Below are positions 34,096 to 45,000 of a stretch of DNA of 64,000 nucleotides, piece by piece. The position numbers and the translations under genes were made by a program. Location: positions 682,001-746,000 of the forward strand of contig NZ_JBHJHQ010000001.1 in NCBI RefSeq assembly GCF_042219825.1. Direction: 5' to 3'. The stretch comes from JBHJHP01 sp042219825 (lineage in GTDB: Bacteria > Bacteroidota > Bacteroidia > Bacteroidales > UBA5342). Below the pieces are notes generated by a model, which was not told the DNA's origin, made no database searches, and saw only the letters and a program-made list of their open reading frames with translations. Numbering within the stretch: position 1 is the first letter of the stretch; the number at the start of each line of letters is the position of its first letter.

Positions 34096-35319
34096 ATGTC
34101 AGAATATCATTTAGAAACATTATCTAACGGAATCAGGGTAGCACATCTGCCCTACCAGTCCAACGTTGCATACTGCGGCATCGTTATCAACTGTGGTTCA
34201 TCAAACGAAGGAACGGAAGAATACGGCATTGTTCATTTTATTGAGCACATGCTGTTTAAAGGAACGGCCAAACGTAAAAACCTTCAGATTTTAAACAGGC
34301 TGGAAAATATCGGGGGTGAAATAAATGCCTATACCACAAAAGAAGAGACGTTTATTTATGCAGCATTCCCAAAAGAATTTCTTGCACGCGCCACAGAGTT
34401 AATGGCAGATATCACGTTTAATTCCACATTTCCTGAAACTGAGATATATAAAGAAAAGGATGTTGTTCTGGACGAGATTAATTCCTATAAGGATTCTCCA
34501 TATGAATCCATCCACGATGATTTTGAAGACCTGATATTCAAGGATCATCCGTTGGGACATAACATTCTTGGAACAGAAGAAACGCTCGAAGCATTTGCAT
34601 CACAGGATTTAAGCAGGTTTATTAAGACGAATTACCACACCAATCAAATGGTTTATTTTGTGATGGGCAACTATAGTTTCAAACGTGTATACGGTACGGC
34701 AACAAAATATTTTGATATATATCCTGCAAACAGCGGAAAACCTTTAAGAAACGGTCATTATACGTACCGGCCGGTTCATTCATCCATGAACCAGGAAACA
34801 TATCAGGTTCATTATATTACAGGTAATATTGCACCAGGCATTTATGATGAAAACAGACATTCTGTTTATCTTCTGAATAATATTTTAGGCGGACCCGGAT
34901 TAAATTCCAGACTAAATCTTAATCTCAGGGAAAAAAACGGAATTGCTTATAATATCGAATCTAATTATACCCCATTTACGTCAAATGGATTAATTACAAT
35001 ATATTTCGGATCAGACAAACGAAATCTGAAGAAATCTGAACGTATTATTCAGGCTGAATTAAAAAGGCTCAGGGAAAACCCGTTATCCGTTAATCAGTTA
35101 AATATTGCAAAACGTCAGCTTACCGGACAGCTGGCCATTGGAACAGAAAACAGGGAAAATCATTTTTTAACGTTTGGTAAAAGTATTCTGCATTACAATA
35201 AATTCGATTCATTTACAGAGTTAGTTGAAAAGATTCAATCCATTACCTCGCTGAAATTGCAGGAAACTGCAAATGTGATTTTTGACAAAAAACATCTCAG
35301 CAGTCTGATAATAAAATAA
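34096..35319 (+). CDS. M16 family zinc metallopeptidase
   Basis: This 407-residue protein has the inverted zinc motif HFIEHMLF (HxxEH, H47 to H51), with the downstream Glu in a KDVVLDEINSYKDSPYE stretch at about 120-135. The C-terminal half, with YLLNNILGGPGLNSRLNLNL and REKNGIAYNIESNY, is the second M16 domain. The R/Y pair there is typical for substrate binding. Single-chain proteins of this size (about 410-430 residues, like processing-peptidase beta) work as dimers. No signal peptide is seen, so it is probably cytoplasmic. It converges on the next gene with no gap. Confidence 0.9.
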   Translation: MSEYHLETLSNGIRVAHLPYQSNVAYCGIVINCGSSNEGTEEYGIVHFIEHMLFKGTAKRKNLQILNRLENIGGEINAYTTKEETFIYAAFPKEFLARATELMADITFNSTFPETEIYKEKDVVLDEINSYKDSPYESIHDDFEDLIFKDHPLGHNILGTEETLEAFASQDLSRFIKTNYHTNQMVYFVMGNYSFKRVYGTATKYFDIYPANSGKPLRNGHYTYRPVHSSMNQETYQVHYITGNIAPGIYDENRHSVYLLNNILGGPGLNSRLNLNLREKNGIAYNIESNYTPFTSNGLITIYFGSDKRNLKKSERIIQAELKRLRENPLSVNQLNIAKRQLTGQLAIGTENRENHFLTFGKSILHYNKFDSFTELVEKIQSITSLKLQETANVIFDKKHLSSLIIK

Positions 35320-35607
35320 TTATTTCAACTGTTCATCCCTCTGAAGAAGATAAAATATCGATGACACCGGAGGAAATACCAGCATCGTGATAATCCAGAA
35401 TAATTTATTGGGGATTTCATTTAAAACAATATCACGAATTATCAGGATCAGATTGACGATCAACAACAGGACACCAATAATAATCAACACATCGGCATAA
35501 GGCCAAAACAGTATTTTGGCAAATATTCCCACGGATGATATCAAAATAATCCCAAGGGTCAATGTCCATAGAAATTTTGAAGGTAGAGGATTCGGTAACA
35601 TTTTCAT
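35320..35607 (-). CDS. Small three-helix membrane protein
   Basis: This 95-residue protein has three hydrophobic segments (about 11-30, 36-58 and 68-86). The last, KLFWIITMLVFPPVSSIFYL followed by LQRDEQLK, resembles the PLDc_N-type short module found at the N-terminus of cardiolipin synthases and alone in small proteins. I cannot assign a function. Its stop codon touches the stop codon of the M16 gene. A 274-bp AT-rich gap without a gene lies upstream. Confidence 0.55.
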   Translation of the reverse strand: MKMLPNPLPSKFLWTLTLGIILISSVGIFAKILFWPYADVLIIIGVLLLIVNLILIIRDIVLNEIPNKLFWIITMLVFPPVSSIFYLLQRDEQLK

Positions 35608-35881
35608 TAAAATTAGTAATTAGAGGTAAATTAAGTTTAATTCATAACAGCGCTTTTAAATATTAAAGAGCCAATAAATCAGATTTATTTAAGTTATACG
35701 TTACCTTCCTTGTAAGATTCGTAGGATTTTTTTCAAAAAACAAGTTTAAGGCATACTTACATAACAGGTGTAAATATATAAATTATTTCCTTTTTGATGC
35801 AAGATTTTAATACAGAATTAATACAAGCCCTAAACTTATTCTGTATATGTTAATACCAGCGCGAATATCAAATACAGTATT

Positions 35882-36424
35882 TTATCCTTTCGGGCTATTT
35901 TTAAGGTGTTTTTTCAAAAGTTCTTCAAAGTCTACAACAGATATTTGCAGTTCATTCATTGCAATACTGAGTGGCGTTTTATAAGTCTGCATATTCATTT
36001 TCATCAGTCTCTTTTTCATACGCCCCATTTCACGTTCTATGATTTCCTCAGGATTTTTAACCATAAGAAGGATAAAATAATTCCCTTTAACCTTTACCCT
36101 TGAAAAGGTTTTAATTTCTTTCCATAATACAGTTCCTGAATCCTGATTTTTAACATTATAAACCAACCCCTTATCAGTGAAAATATACGCCGGCGTTTTA
36201 TTGATCAGCCGTTTTAGATTCATGAAAAGGCCATATCCGAAGAACATAATCATAAATGCACCAATAACCACATTAGCGCCAACTGAGCCACCATTGTGAA
36301 CAAGGTTCTCCGCATTATATATGAGATAACCACCTGCAATAATAAACACAAATGATCCGATGGCAAATAACCACGATCTGTTACGCGTATATTCTATGGC
36401 TTTTTGTGTTGCATTTTGTTCCAT
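35882..36424 (-). CDS. Membrane protein with two N-terminal helices (STM3941-like)
   Basis: This 180-residue protein has two membrane segments (about 18-38 and 48-68). A cytoplasmic part of about 110 residues follows, with YIFTDKGLVYNVKNQDSGTV, LWKEIKTFSRVKVKGNYFIL and a charged C-terminus. The layout resembles the STM3941 family of unknown function, in which a PH-like domain follows two helices. It lies 6 bp downstream of lgt and is probably co-transcribed. Confidence 0.6.
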   Translation of the reverse strand: MEQNATQKAIEYTRNRSWLFAIGSFVFIIAGGYLIYNAENLVHNGGSVGANVVIGAFMIMFFGYGLFMNLKRLINKTPAYIFTDKGLVYNVKNQDSGTVLWKEIKTFSRVKVKGNYFILLMVKNPEEIIEREMGRMKKRLMKMNMQTYKTPLSIAMNELQISVVDFEELLKKHLKNSPKG

Positions 36425-36430
36425 GTTTTT

Positions 36431-37531
36431 TTAGTTTTCTCTGGTTTTTGACACAAAGGGACGAATAACAAGTATTATTCCGGCAATGATAAATGGTATA
36501 CTGAGCCACTGTCCCATATTTAATGACATACCTTTTTCAAAATTGACCTGATTTTCTTTAACAAATTCAATCACAAAACGAGATAAAAATGTTATAATCA
36601 AGAATATACCAAACAGCAATCCTTTCTTTTCTGCGAGGTTTGTTTTATAATAAAGAAACATTAAGAGGACAAAACCAAATAAATAACAAAGTGACTCATA
36701 AATTTGCGTAGGATGTTTTGGAATCACAAATGCCGGAAAAGAAGCCATCCAATGCCCCTTAACTATTTTAAGTTCCGGAATTACATCAGGTTGAACATAA
36801 ACATTTGTCTCCGCTCCATCTTCCTTTATATATTTATTCAGTGCATTTTTAATGATATACCTGGCTATAGCATCGGCCTGCTTCTCGTCAGAGATGCCCT
36901 GTTTAAGAGTTACGTTAAACATTACAGGCCACGATTCTCCACCATCAGGTGAATCACCATCAACTTTTTCAACGTTGTAATCATCAACAAATTTTGCCAA
37001 TTCACTTCCATCTTCAAGCATATGTGCGAAACGTGTATCCTTAAGATATACAACCCCAAATTTTGAATCGGTTGGATATCCGTATATTTCACTATTCATT
37101 AAGTTACCGAAACGAATGAGTGCAGCAGTCAGCGCCACCCCCAAAACTATTCGATCCAATACCCAGAAAACACTTCGCTTTGAAACTTTTTTTGAAAATA
37201 CGATCAGGGCAAGTAATACACCGAGCGCACCTCCGTGACTGGCAAGACCTCCCTCCCATATTTTTAGGATTTCAATGGGATGAGTTAAATAATAATGTGG
37301 CTGATAAAAAAGACAATGTCCTAAACGCGCTCCTACAACTGTGCCGACTATAGTATAAATAAATAGTTTTTCGACCCATTCTTCAGGTAATTTTTCACGT
37401 TTTACAATGTCTGAAAAAATTTTATAACCAATATAAAAACCGATCCCGAACATTAATCCGTAATACCGGACATGTAAGGGACCAATAGAAAAAATTTCGG
37501 GATCAACGTTCCATAAAATAAAACCAAGCAT
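36431..37531 (-). CDS. lgt: Prolipoprotein diacylglyceryl transferase Lgt, with insertion
   Basis: This 366-residue protein has the Lgt motifs HVRYYGLMFGIGFYIGY (about 20-36) and GGLASHGGALGVLLAL (about 92-107). RFGNLMNSEIYGYPTD (about 140-155) and HPTQIYESLCYL (about 275-286) follow. Lgt adds diacylglycerol to the lipobox Cys of prolipoproteins in the inner membrane. Common Lgt proteins have about 260-290 residues. Here about 90 extra residues (roughly 165-265), hydrophilic and acidic, lie between the Asn-rich motif and the HPxQxYE motif. They would form a periplasmic loop or domain. The gene lies 3 bp downstream of secA. Confidence 0.92.
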   Translation of the reverse strand: MLGFILWNVDPEIFSIGPLHVRYYGLMFGIGFYIGYKIFSDIVKREKLPEEWVEKLFIYTIVGTVVGARLGHCLFYQPHYYLTHPIEILKIWEGGLASHGGALGVLLALIVFSKKVSKRSVFWVLDRIVLGVALTAALIRFGNLMNSEIYGYPTDSKFGVVYLKDTRFAHMLEDGSELAKFVDDYNVEKVDGDSPDGGESWPVMFNVTLKQGISDEKQADAIARYIIKNALNKYIKEDGAETNVYVQPDVIPELKIVKGHWMASFPAFVIPKHPTQIYESLCYLFGFVLLMFLYYKTNLAEKKGLLFGIFLIITFLSRFVIEFVKENQVNFEKGMSLNMGQWLSIPFIIAGIILVIRPFVSKTREN

Positions 37532-37534
37532 ATT

Positions 37535-40500
37535 TTAAGCTTCTTTACCGTGACATTGTTTGTATTTTTTACCACTTCCACAAGGACACGGATCATTTCT
37601 GCCAACCTTCTTGTCTACCCGTACAGGTTGAGCCTTAGGCTTGGGCTGGTCTGAATCGTTTCCACCTGAGCGGCCACCAGAAGCTACCTCATCCTTTCTG
37701 GTATTATATTTACTCATATCACTTCTGCGTTCTACAGCTTCTCTTACCTGATCAGGCTCCCTTGTAGGTATTTGTGCCCTCATCAATGTGGTGACTGCAT
37801 TTTTGTTAACTTCACCAATCATTGTTTTAAAGAGGTTAAATGATTCAAACTTATAAATAAGCAAAGGATCTTTCTGCTCGTAAGTTGCATTCTGAACCGA
37901 TTGTCTTAAATCATCAAGCTCCCTCAGGTGTTCTTTCCACTCTTCATCGATATACAACAGAAGAATATTCTTTTCCAGACTCCTGATAATTTCCTTGCAG
38001 TCGTTTTTATAAGCACGTTCGAGGTTTGCACTTATCTGAAACATCCTTTTTCCGTCAGAAATAGGAACCATAATGTTGGTATACTGCTCTCCCCTTGATT
38101 CATAAACATTCCGGATAACAGGTGTGGCAGTAGTTGCAATTTTATCCTGTTTACGCTTATAGGTGTCAATGATCTGTGCATAAGTTTTATCGAAAAGATC
38201 ACCTTTTGACATTCCCACAAACTCATCCTCACTAACAGGCAGATCAACTGCAAAGATCCTGAATAGTTCCATTCTCAGTCCTTCGTAGTCTGTGGCATCA
38301 TGATAATCATTTACCAAACCTTCGGATGTGTCATAGAGCATATTTGCTATTTCAACGCCCATACGTTCACCTAAAAGAGCGTGTTTACGTTTGGTATAAA
38401 TCACCTCACGTTGCGAATTCATCACATCATCATATTCCAACAGACGTTTACGAATGCCAAAGTTATTTTCTTCTACTTTTCTCTGAGCACGTTCTATGGA
38501 TTTCGAGATCATTGAATGCTGAATAACTTCACCATCTTCCAGTCCCAGACGGTCCATGATCTTTACGATACGATCACTTGAAAATAATCGCATCAAATCA
38601 TCTTCCAGCGACACATAAAATTGTGATGATCCCGGATCTCCCTGACGACCAGAACGACCACGCAGCTGTCTGTCAACACGACGTGACTCATGGCGCTCTG
38701 TGCCAATAATAGCCAAACCTCCAGCTTCTTTAACTTTTGGGCTTAACTTAATATCTGTACCACGACCGGCCATATTCGTAGCAATCGTCACCATTCCTTC
38801 GTTACCGGCATGTGCAACAATATCTGCTTCTTTCTGATGCAGTTTTGCATTAAGCACGTTGTGATTTATGCCCCGAATCTTTAACATTCTGCTGAGCAAT
38901 TCAGAAATCTCTACCGATGTAGTACCTACAAGAACAGGACGTCCTGCCTTAGTAAGCTCAACGATTTCTTCGGCTACTGCATTATATTTTTCACGTTTTG
39001 TTTTATAAACTTTATCTTCACGGTCATCCCTTACAATGGGCTTGTTGGTTGGAATTACAACCACATCCAGTTTATAGATATCCCATAATTCACCTGCTTC
39101 CGTTTCAGCCGTACCTGTCATACCGGCCAGTTTTTCATACATTCTGAAATAATTCTGCAGGGTGATTGTGGCCATCGTTTGCGTCGCAGCTTCAACTTTA
39201 ACGCGTTCTTTTGCTTCTATGGCCTGATGCAGCCCGTCAGAATAACGGCGTCCTTCCATAATACGACCAGTCTGCTCATCAACAATCTTTACCTTGTTGT
39301 CGATAACCACGTACTGATCATCCCTTTCAAACATTGAATAAGCCTTTAAGAGCTGGGTAACGGTATGAACACGTTCAGACTTAACCGCATAGTCCTGTAA
39401 AAGCTGATCTTTCTGAGCAACCTTTGCTTCTTCCTTTAGATCCTTGTTTTTCTCAATTTCAGCAATGGTATCTCCAATATTGGGAAGGATAAAAAAGTTA
39501 GGATCATCTGAATCACCTGTCAGAATATCTATCCCCTTATCTGTAAGCTCAACGGAATTTAATTTTTCATCTATTACAAAGAACAAAGGATCCGTAACAA
39601 CATGCATGTTCTTCATGTTTTCCTGCATATACAGGTTTTCTGTCTTCAGCATTCGGGCCTTAATCCCCTGTTCACTCAGGAACTTAATTAAAGGTTTATA
39701 TTTTGGATATCCTTTATAAGCCCTGTACAAAAGCAACGATCCTTCATCCTGGACTTTCGAATCTTCTGATAAAAGTTTCTGTTTTGCATCTGTCAAAAGT
39801 TGGGTCACCATTTGCCGCTGCTGAGCTACGAGTTTTTCAACTCGGGGCTTCAGTTCCTCGAATTGCTGATCATTACTTTTAGGAACAGGCCCTGAAATAA
39901 TCAGCGGTGTTCTTGCATCATCAATAAGCACTGAATCAACCTCATCCACTATGGCATAATGATGTTTACGCTGCACAAGTTCAGACGGATTAAATGCCAT
40001 ATTGTCACGCAGGTAATCAAAACCAAATTCGTTATTCGTTCCGAAGGTGATATCTGCCTGGTAAGCTTTTCTTCGGCTTTCTGATCCTGGCTGATGTTTG
40101 TCAATACAATCCACGCTTAAACCATGAAACTGGTAAAGCGGTCCCATCCATTCCGAGTCACGTTTTGCCAGATAATCGTTTACGGTTACCACATGAACAC
40201 CCCTGCCAACAAGCGCATTTAAAAATACTGGTAACGTAGCGACCAAAGTTTTACCTTCACCAGTTGCCATCTCAGCAATTTTTCCCTGATGTAAAACAAC
40301 ACCACCGATTAACTGAACTTCATAGTGAACCATATCCCAGGTAATCGTATTACCACCAGCAACCCATGAATTGTGCCAGATAGCATAATCACCTTCAATA
40401 TCTACAAAATCAAATTTAGCAGCTAAGTCACGATCAAATTGAGTAGCTTTAACTTTTATGGTTTCATTTTCTTTAAACCGCCTGGCGGTCTCTTTGACAA

Positions 40501-40843
40501 CTGAAAAGACTTCAGGAAGCATGTCTTCAAGCAGTTCTTTTTCTTTTTCCCAAATCTTTTTCTCCAGATCGTCTATTTCATCATAGAGCTTTTCTCTCTC
40601 CTCGTAAGCAACGGAATCTTCATCTATTTGTTCCCGTAACGATTCAATTCGAGTTCTCTCTTCCTCTGAAACATCTTTAAGCTTCTGTTTTATTTCAGTT
40701 GTTCTATTTCGTAACGCATCATCATTAAGTTTTTCGATTTCCGGATATACCTCTTTTATTTTTGTAACAAAAGGCATTAACTGACGAATATCCCTGTCGG
40801 ATTTGTTACCAAAAAACTTTGAGAGCACTGTATTTATTGCCAT
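37535..40843 (-). CDS. secA: Preprotein translocase ATPase SecA
   Basis: This 1102-residue protein is of the long Bacteroidota type. The ATPase has IAEMATGEGKTLVATLPVFL (Walker A), VHVVTVNDYLAKRD and IVDEVDSVLIDDARTPLIIS (Walker B). TNMAGRGTDIKLS and RRVDRQLRGRSGRQGDPGSS are helicase motifs V and VI. The C-terminus ends GRNDPCPCGSGKKYKQCHG, the zinc-binding SEC-C motif. A coiled-coil insert near residues 55-100 and another near 330-380 account for the extra length over E. coli SecA (901). It drives export through SecYEG, so it is the entry route for the giant proteins nearby. Confidence 0.97.
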   Translation of the reverse strand: MAINTVLSKFFGNKSDRDIRQLMPFVTKIKEVYPEIEKLNDDALRNRTTEIKQKLKDVSEEERTRIESLREQIDEDSVAYEEREKLYDEIDDLEKKIWEKEKELLEDMLPEVFSVVKETARRFKENETIKVKATQFDRDLAAKFDFVDIEGDYAIWHNSWVAGGNTITWDMVHYEVQLIGGVVLHQGKIAEMATGEGKTLVATLPVFLNALVGRGVHVVTVNDYLAKRDSEWMGPLYQFHGLSVDCIDKHQPGSESRRKAYQADITFGTNNEFGFDYLRDNMAFNPSELVQRKHHYAIVDEVDSVLIDDARTPLIISGPVPKSNDQQFEELKPRVEKLVAQQRQMVTQLLTDAKQKLLSEDSKVQDEGSLLLYRAYKGYPKYKPLIKFLSEQGIKARMLKTENLYMQENMKNMHVVTDPLFFVIDEKLNSVELTDKGIDILTGDSDDPNFFILPNIGDTIAEIEKNKDLKEEAKVAQKDQLLQDYAVKSERVHTVTQLLKAYSMFERDDQYVVIDNKVKIVDEQTGRIMEGRRYSDGLHQAIEAKERVKVEAATQTMATITLQNYFRMYEKLAGMTGTAETEAGELWDIYKLDVVVIPTNKPIVRDDREDKVYKTKREKYNAVAEEIVELTKAGRPVLVGTTSVEISELLSRMLKIRGINHNVLNAKLHQKEADIVAHAGNEGMVTIATNMAGRGTDIKLSPKVKEAGGLAIIGTERHESRRVDRQLRGRSGRQGDPGSSQFYVSLEDDLMRLFSSDRIVKIMDRLGLEDGEVIQHSMISKSIERAQRKVEENNFGIRKRLLEYDDVMNSQREVIYTKRKHALLGERMGVEIANMLYDTSEGLVNDYHDATDYEGLRMELFRIFAVDLPVSEDEFVGMSKGDLFDKTYAQIIDTYKRKQDKIATTATPVIRNVYESRGEQYTNIMVPISDGKRMFQISANLERAYKNDCKEIIRSLEKNILLLYIDEEWKEHLRELDDLRQSVQNATYEQKDPLLIYKFESFNLFKTMIGEVNKNAVTTLMRAQIPTREPDQVREAVERRSDMSKYNTRKDEVASGGRSGGNDSDQPKPKAQPVRVDKKVGRNDPCPCGSGKKYKQCHGKEA

Positions 40844-40871
40844 TGGTTTTTGTGATTTTTTTGAACAGACG

Positions 40872-40879
40872 CAAATTTA
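40872..40879 (-). promoter_or_regulatory. -7 box for secA
   Basis: TAAATTTG on the minus strand fits TAnnTTTG and lies 28 bp upstream of the secA ATG. No clear -33 box is seen. Confidence 0.4.
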
Positions 40880-41134
40880 ACGGTTTTATTTGAATGAGCG
40901 CTGCCCGAATGTTCATAAATCCTTTAATACTTGCATCTGTTTTAACAAATACCATTCCACAAATTATCACTGTAATATCTCCGAAATTAAATCCGCACAA
41001 GAAGATAAATATATATATCACTGAATCAGAACATTACAAAACTCAAGCCTTAAGATGTGATGATCACTTCATAAAATACATACCTGTCACATTTAACAAA
41101 ATGTCAGATTAATTAACCTTTGAGTGTCATAAAT

Positions 41135-41170
41135 GAAAAAAGGAAGAATCCAACAGAATCCCTCCCCTTT
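41135..41170 (-). terminator. Weak terminator after small DUF4347 gene 1
   Basis: On the minus strand AAAGGGG can pair loosely with TTCCTTT ahead of a U-run, 35 bp after the stop codon. The stem is short and uses G-U pairs. Confidence 0.3.
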
Positions 41171-41204
41171 CTAAATTCAAACAGGCAATATCTTATTCCT
41201 CTAT

Positions 41205-41762
41205 CTAAAAGTTTTGAGGATAGTCCTTTAATGCATCTTCATTAAAAATTGGTTCAAAGACTAAATCAGAATTTGTCTGATATTCCAATCCCCAGTCTCC
41301 ACCTTTATTTTCACCTGCAGTTGCAGTCTCAGAAGCAGCCACACTTAAATTTGTGAGTTCTGATATTTTATTTAATATAGCTTTTCCATTTTCAGAACTG
41401 GCAAAATTTGAACCGTAAAACAGTAGTGATATTTCTTTGTTTTTTAACAGCTTCAAATCGAACAAATCAGATATAGAATTTTCATCATATGTAGTGCCGT
41501 TAAGAACTAATTTCCCTTCTTTTACGGGCAGTAACAGATGAACCTGTTTGATATTCTGATTTGTGCTGGTAATCCTGTATATCTCAAACCACAATTCAGT
41601 TTCACTATTGACCATTAGAACCTCTGCTTCTCTTAGTATTGAATGCTTCAATAAATTTATATCCTGAATACTCTCATCAATGACCACAAGATCTTTAGTC
41701 TGGGCTGTTATGCTCAAACCTGCACTTATAAGCAGTAACCATAGGGATATTAGATTCTTCAT
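41205..41762 (-). CDS. Secreted stand-alone DUF4347 protein without catalytic dyad (copy 1)
   Basis: This 185-residue protein has a signal peptide (cleavage about ITA, before QTK). The rest is one DUF4347 module: LVVIDESIQDINLL, IKQVHLLLPV, ISLLFYGSNFASSENGKAIL and GGDWGLEYQTN. In the giant protein at 48743-54160 the same two places read LHVVSHG and ILIYSCD, the His and Cys expected of a caspase-like pair. Here they are Pro (about 79) and Ser (about 118), so protease activity is unlikely. It ends where the module ends (LKDYPQNF) and has no sorting tail, so it should stay in the periplasm or be released. A near copy lies at 47952-48509. Confidence 0.75.
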   Translation of the reverse strand: MKNLISLWLLLISAGLSITAQTKDLVVIDESIQDINLLKHSILREAEVLMVNSETELWFEIYRITSTNQNIKQVHLLLPVKEGKLVLNGTTYDENSISDLFDLKLLKNKEISLLFYGSNFASSENGKAILNKISELTNLSVAASETATAGENKGGDWGLEYQTNSDLVFEPIFNEDALKDYPQNF

Positions 41763-41955
41763 GACTTCTTAATTTTATGAATTGATCTTTAATTAATTAT
41801 ATAAACTGTAAATTTACAATATATCAATATAAAAACCTAATTTTATTTAACTTTAATTATATTTAATTTAACAATAAATTAATTTATACTAATTGGAGAT
41901 CCTCTGTTTTTTTTTAATACAGATGTTCTGACACGAACGATGTGCTTTGTATGGG

Positions 41956-41990
41956 ATAAAAAAAGGAGGTATTCATTGAACACCTCCTTC
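41956..41990 (-). terminator. Intrinsic terminator after giant protein gene 1
   Basis: On the minus strand arms 41975-41987 and 41961-41973 pair over 13 positions with one mismatch. Seven U follow (41956-41962 overlap the stem foot). It lies about 20 bp after the stop codon at 42009. Its arms resemble those of the terminator at 48691-48725. Confidence 0.85.
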
Positions 41991-42008
41991 AAAATTAAGC
42001 AACAATAT

Positions 42009-45000
42009 TTACTGCTTTATGAGTTTCATATCTGCAATTACTTCAGAATTCTGGATAATCCTGATCAGATATATTCCTGCTGGCTGATCACTGATATCAA
42101 TCCTTTCTATTCCTACACATCCATCTGTACTCTGAACCATTTTGCCATTCAGGCTATAGACAGCCAGACTGAAAGATTGAGTATTATCCACATTTACTGT
42201 AGCTGTTCCATGACCAATGGATGGATAAAGGTTTACATTAACCAAAGAGGCAGAATGAATCGCATCGGCTGATCCAAATGGAGTTGGATCTTCATCATCC
42301 AAAATACCATCATTATCGTCGTCCGGATCGTTCAGGTCACTTATTTTATCACCATCATTATCCAGTGGTGTTGATTTCATATCGAACGGATCTGTTCCAT
42401 TATCGATTTCATCCTGATCTGAATAACCATCGTTATCATCGTCGGTATCGGCATTATCACCTAATCCATCATTATCGGTATCAACGGTTTCTGTAGCATC
42501 TGTCGGGAACTTATCCTCTGAATCAATAACACCATCGTTATCATCATCATCGTCGTTAAGGTCACTGACCTTATCACCATCATTGTCAGCTGGCACGGAT
42601 CCAGCATCCAGCGGATCTGTGTCATTGGCAATCTCATCTGCATCGCTGTAACCATCACCGTCATCGTCAGTATCAGCATTGTCGCCTACTCCATCATTAT
42701 CGGTATCAACGGTTTCTGTAGCATCCATAGGAAATTTATCCTCTATATCAATTATACCATCGTTATCATCATCATCGTCATTCAGGTCACTGACCTTGTC
42801 ACCATCATTGTCGGCTGGTACGGATCCTGCATCCAGTGGATCGGTATCATTGGCAATCTCATCTGCATCGCTGTAACCATCTCCGTCGTCGTCAGTATCG
42901 GCATTATCACCTATACCATCATTATCGGTATCAACGGTTTCTGTAGCATCTGTCGGGAATTTATCCTCTTTATCGATTATGCCATCGTTATCATCATCAT
43001 CGTCATTCAGGTCACTGACCTTGTCACCATCGTTATCAGCAGGTACAGATTCTGCATCCAGCGGATCGGTATCATTGGCAATCTCATCCGCATCACTGTA
43101 ACCATCACCGTCATCGTCAGTATCGGCATTATCACCTATTCCATCATTATCGGTATCAACTGTTTCCGTGGCGTTCATAGGGAATTTATCCTCTGAATCA
43201 ATAACACCATCGTTGTCATCATCATCGTCGTTAAGGTCACTGACCTTATCTCCATCGTTGTCGGCTGGTACGGATTCGGCATCCAGTGGATTGGTGTCAT
43301 TGGCAATCTCATCTGCATCGCTGTAACCATCTCCATCGTCATCGGTATCGGTATTGTTACCTATACCGTCATTATCGGTATCAACAGTTTCTGTAGCATC
43401 CATCGGGAACTTATCCTCTGAATCAATAACACCGTCGTTATCATCATCATCGTCATTCAGGTCGCTTACCTTATCACCATCATTGTCGGCCGGTACGGAT
43501 TCTGCATCCAGCGGATCGGTATCGTTGGCAATCTCATCCGCATCGCTGTAACCATCACCGTCATCGTCAGTATCGGCATTATCACCTATTCCATCATTAT
43601 CGGTATCAACTGTTTCCGTGGCGTCCATGGGGAATTTATCCTCTGAATCAATAACACCGTCGTTATCATCATCATCGTCGTTCAGGTCACTTACCTTATC
43701 GCCATCGTTGTCGGCTGGTACGGATTCGGCATCCAGTGGATCGGTATCATTGGCAATCTCATCTGCATCGCTGTAACCATCTCCGTCATCATCGGTATCC
43801 GCATTGTTGCCTATACCATCATTATCGGTATCAACGGTTTCTGTGGCGTCCATCGGGAATTTATCCTCTGAATCAATTATGCCATCGTTATCATCATCAT
43901 CGTCATTCAGGTCACTGACCTTGTCACCATCGTTGTCGGCTGGTACGGATCCTGCATCCAGCGGATCGGTGTCGTTGGCAATCTCATCTGCATCGCTGTA
44001 ACCATCGCCGTCATCGTCAGTATCGGCATTATCACCTATACCATCATTATCGGTATCAACGGTTTCTGCGGCATCCGTCGGGAATTTATCCTCTGTATCG
44101 ATTATGCCGTCGTTATCATCATCATTGTCATTCAGGTCACTTACCTTGTCACCATCGTTATCAGCCGGTACGGATTCAGCATCCAGCGGATCGGTGTCAT
44201 TGGCAATCTCATCTGCGTCGCTATAACCATCACCGTCATCGTCAGTATCGGCATTATCACCTATACCATCATTATCGGTATCAACGGTTTCTGTTGCATC
44301 TGTCGGGAATTTATCCTCTGAATCAATAATGCCATCGTTATCATCATCATCGTCGTTAAGGTCACTGACCTTGTCTCCATCGTTATCAGCCGGTACGGAT
44401 TCTGCATCCAGCGGATCTGTATCATTGGCAATCTCATCTGCATCACTGTAACCATCACCGTCGTCATCGGTATCGGCATTGTCGCCTACTCCATCATTAT
44501 CGGTATCAACAGTTTCTGTAGCATCCATCGGGAATTTATCCTCTGAATCAATAACACCATCGTTATCATCATCATTGTCATTCAGGTCACTGATCTTGTC
44601 ACCATCGTTATCAGCCGGTACGGATCCTGCATTCAGTGGATCGGTGCCATTATCGATTTCATCCGCATCGCTGTAACCATCACCGTCGTCATCGGTATCA
44701 ATAATATTGGCAATACCATCGGCATCTGTATCCGCCAAAGCATTAACCACCATAACATATGATTCAGAACTTAAGGCATCCTGTTTATCTGCTACCTTGA
44801 ATGTAAACGAAGCGTAAGAATCTCCGGATCCATCAACCGCAGTCTTATATGTTAACAATGTAACGTCGGAACAAACCATTCCTGAAGTTACAGCGCTGCC
44901 ATCATATAATAATGTACCGGCGGAAGCAGGGGTAATAACCTCTATACCATTAAAACTATCTCCTGAATCATCATCGGAGAAGGTAAAATCGCCTTCTTTA

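Larger units (their letters stand above)
40844..41204. other. Intergenic region upstream of secA
   Basis: No gene is supported. On the minus strand a TAAATTTG box lies 28 bp ahead of secA. Close to the 41205 end there is a weak hairpin with a U-run. The short frames in between cross these signals and have no recognisable motif. Confidence 0.5.

Noticed and set aside
40806..41021. A 71-residue minus-strand frame overlapping the secA start
   Set aside because: It crosses the likely secA promoter, has no motif and overlaps the true gene in another frame.
41940..42272. A 110-residue plus-strand frame
   Set aside because: It spans the terminator of giant gene 1 and then runs antisense to its sorting tail.
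42283..44740. Regular repeats considered as a CRISPR array
   Set aside because: The units are 225 bp, coding, contiguous and without spacers; no cas genes are near.
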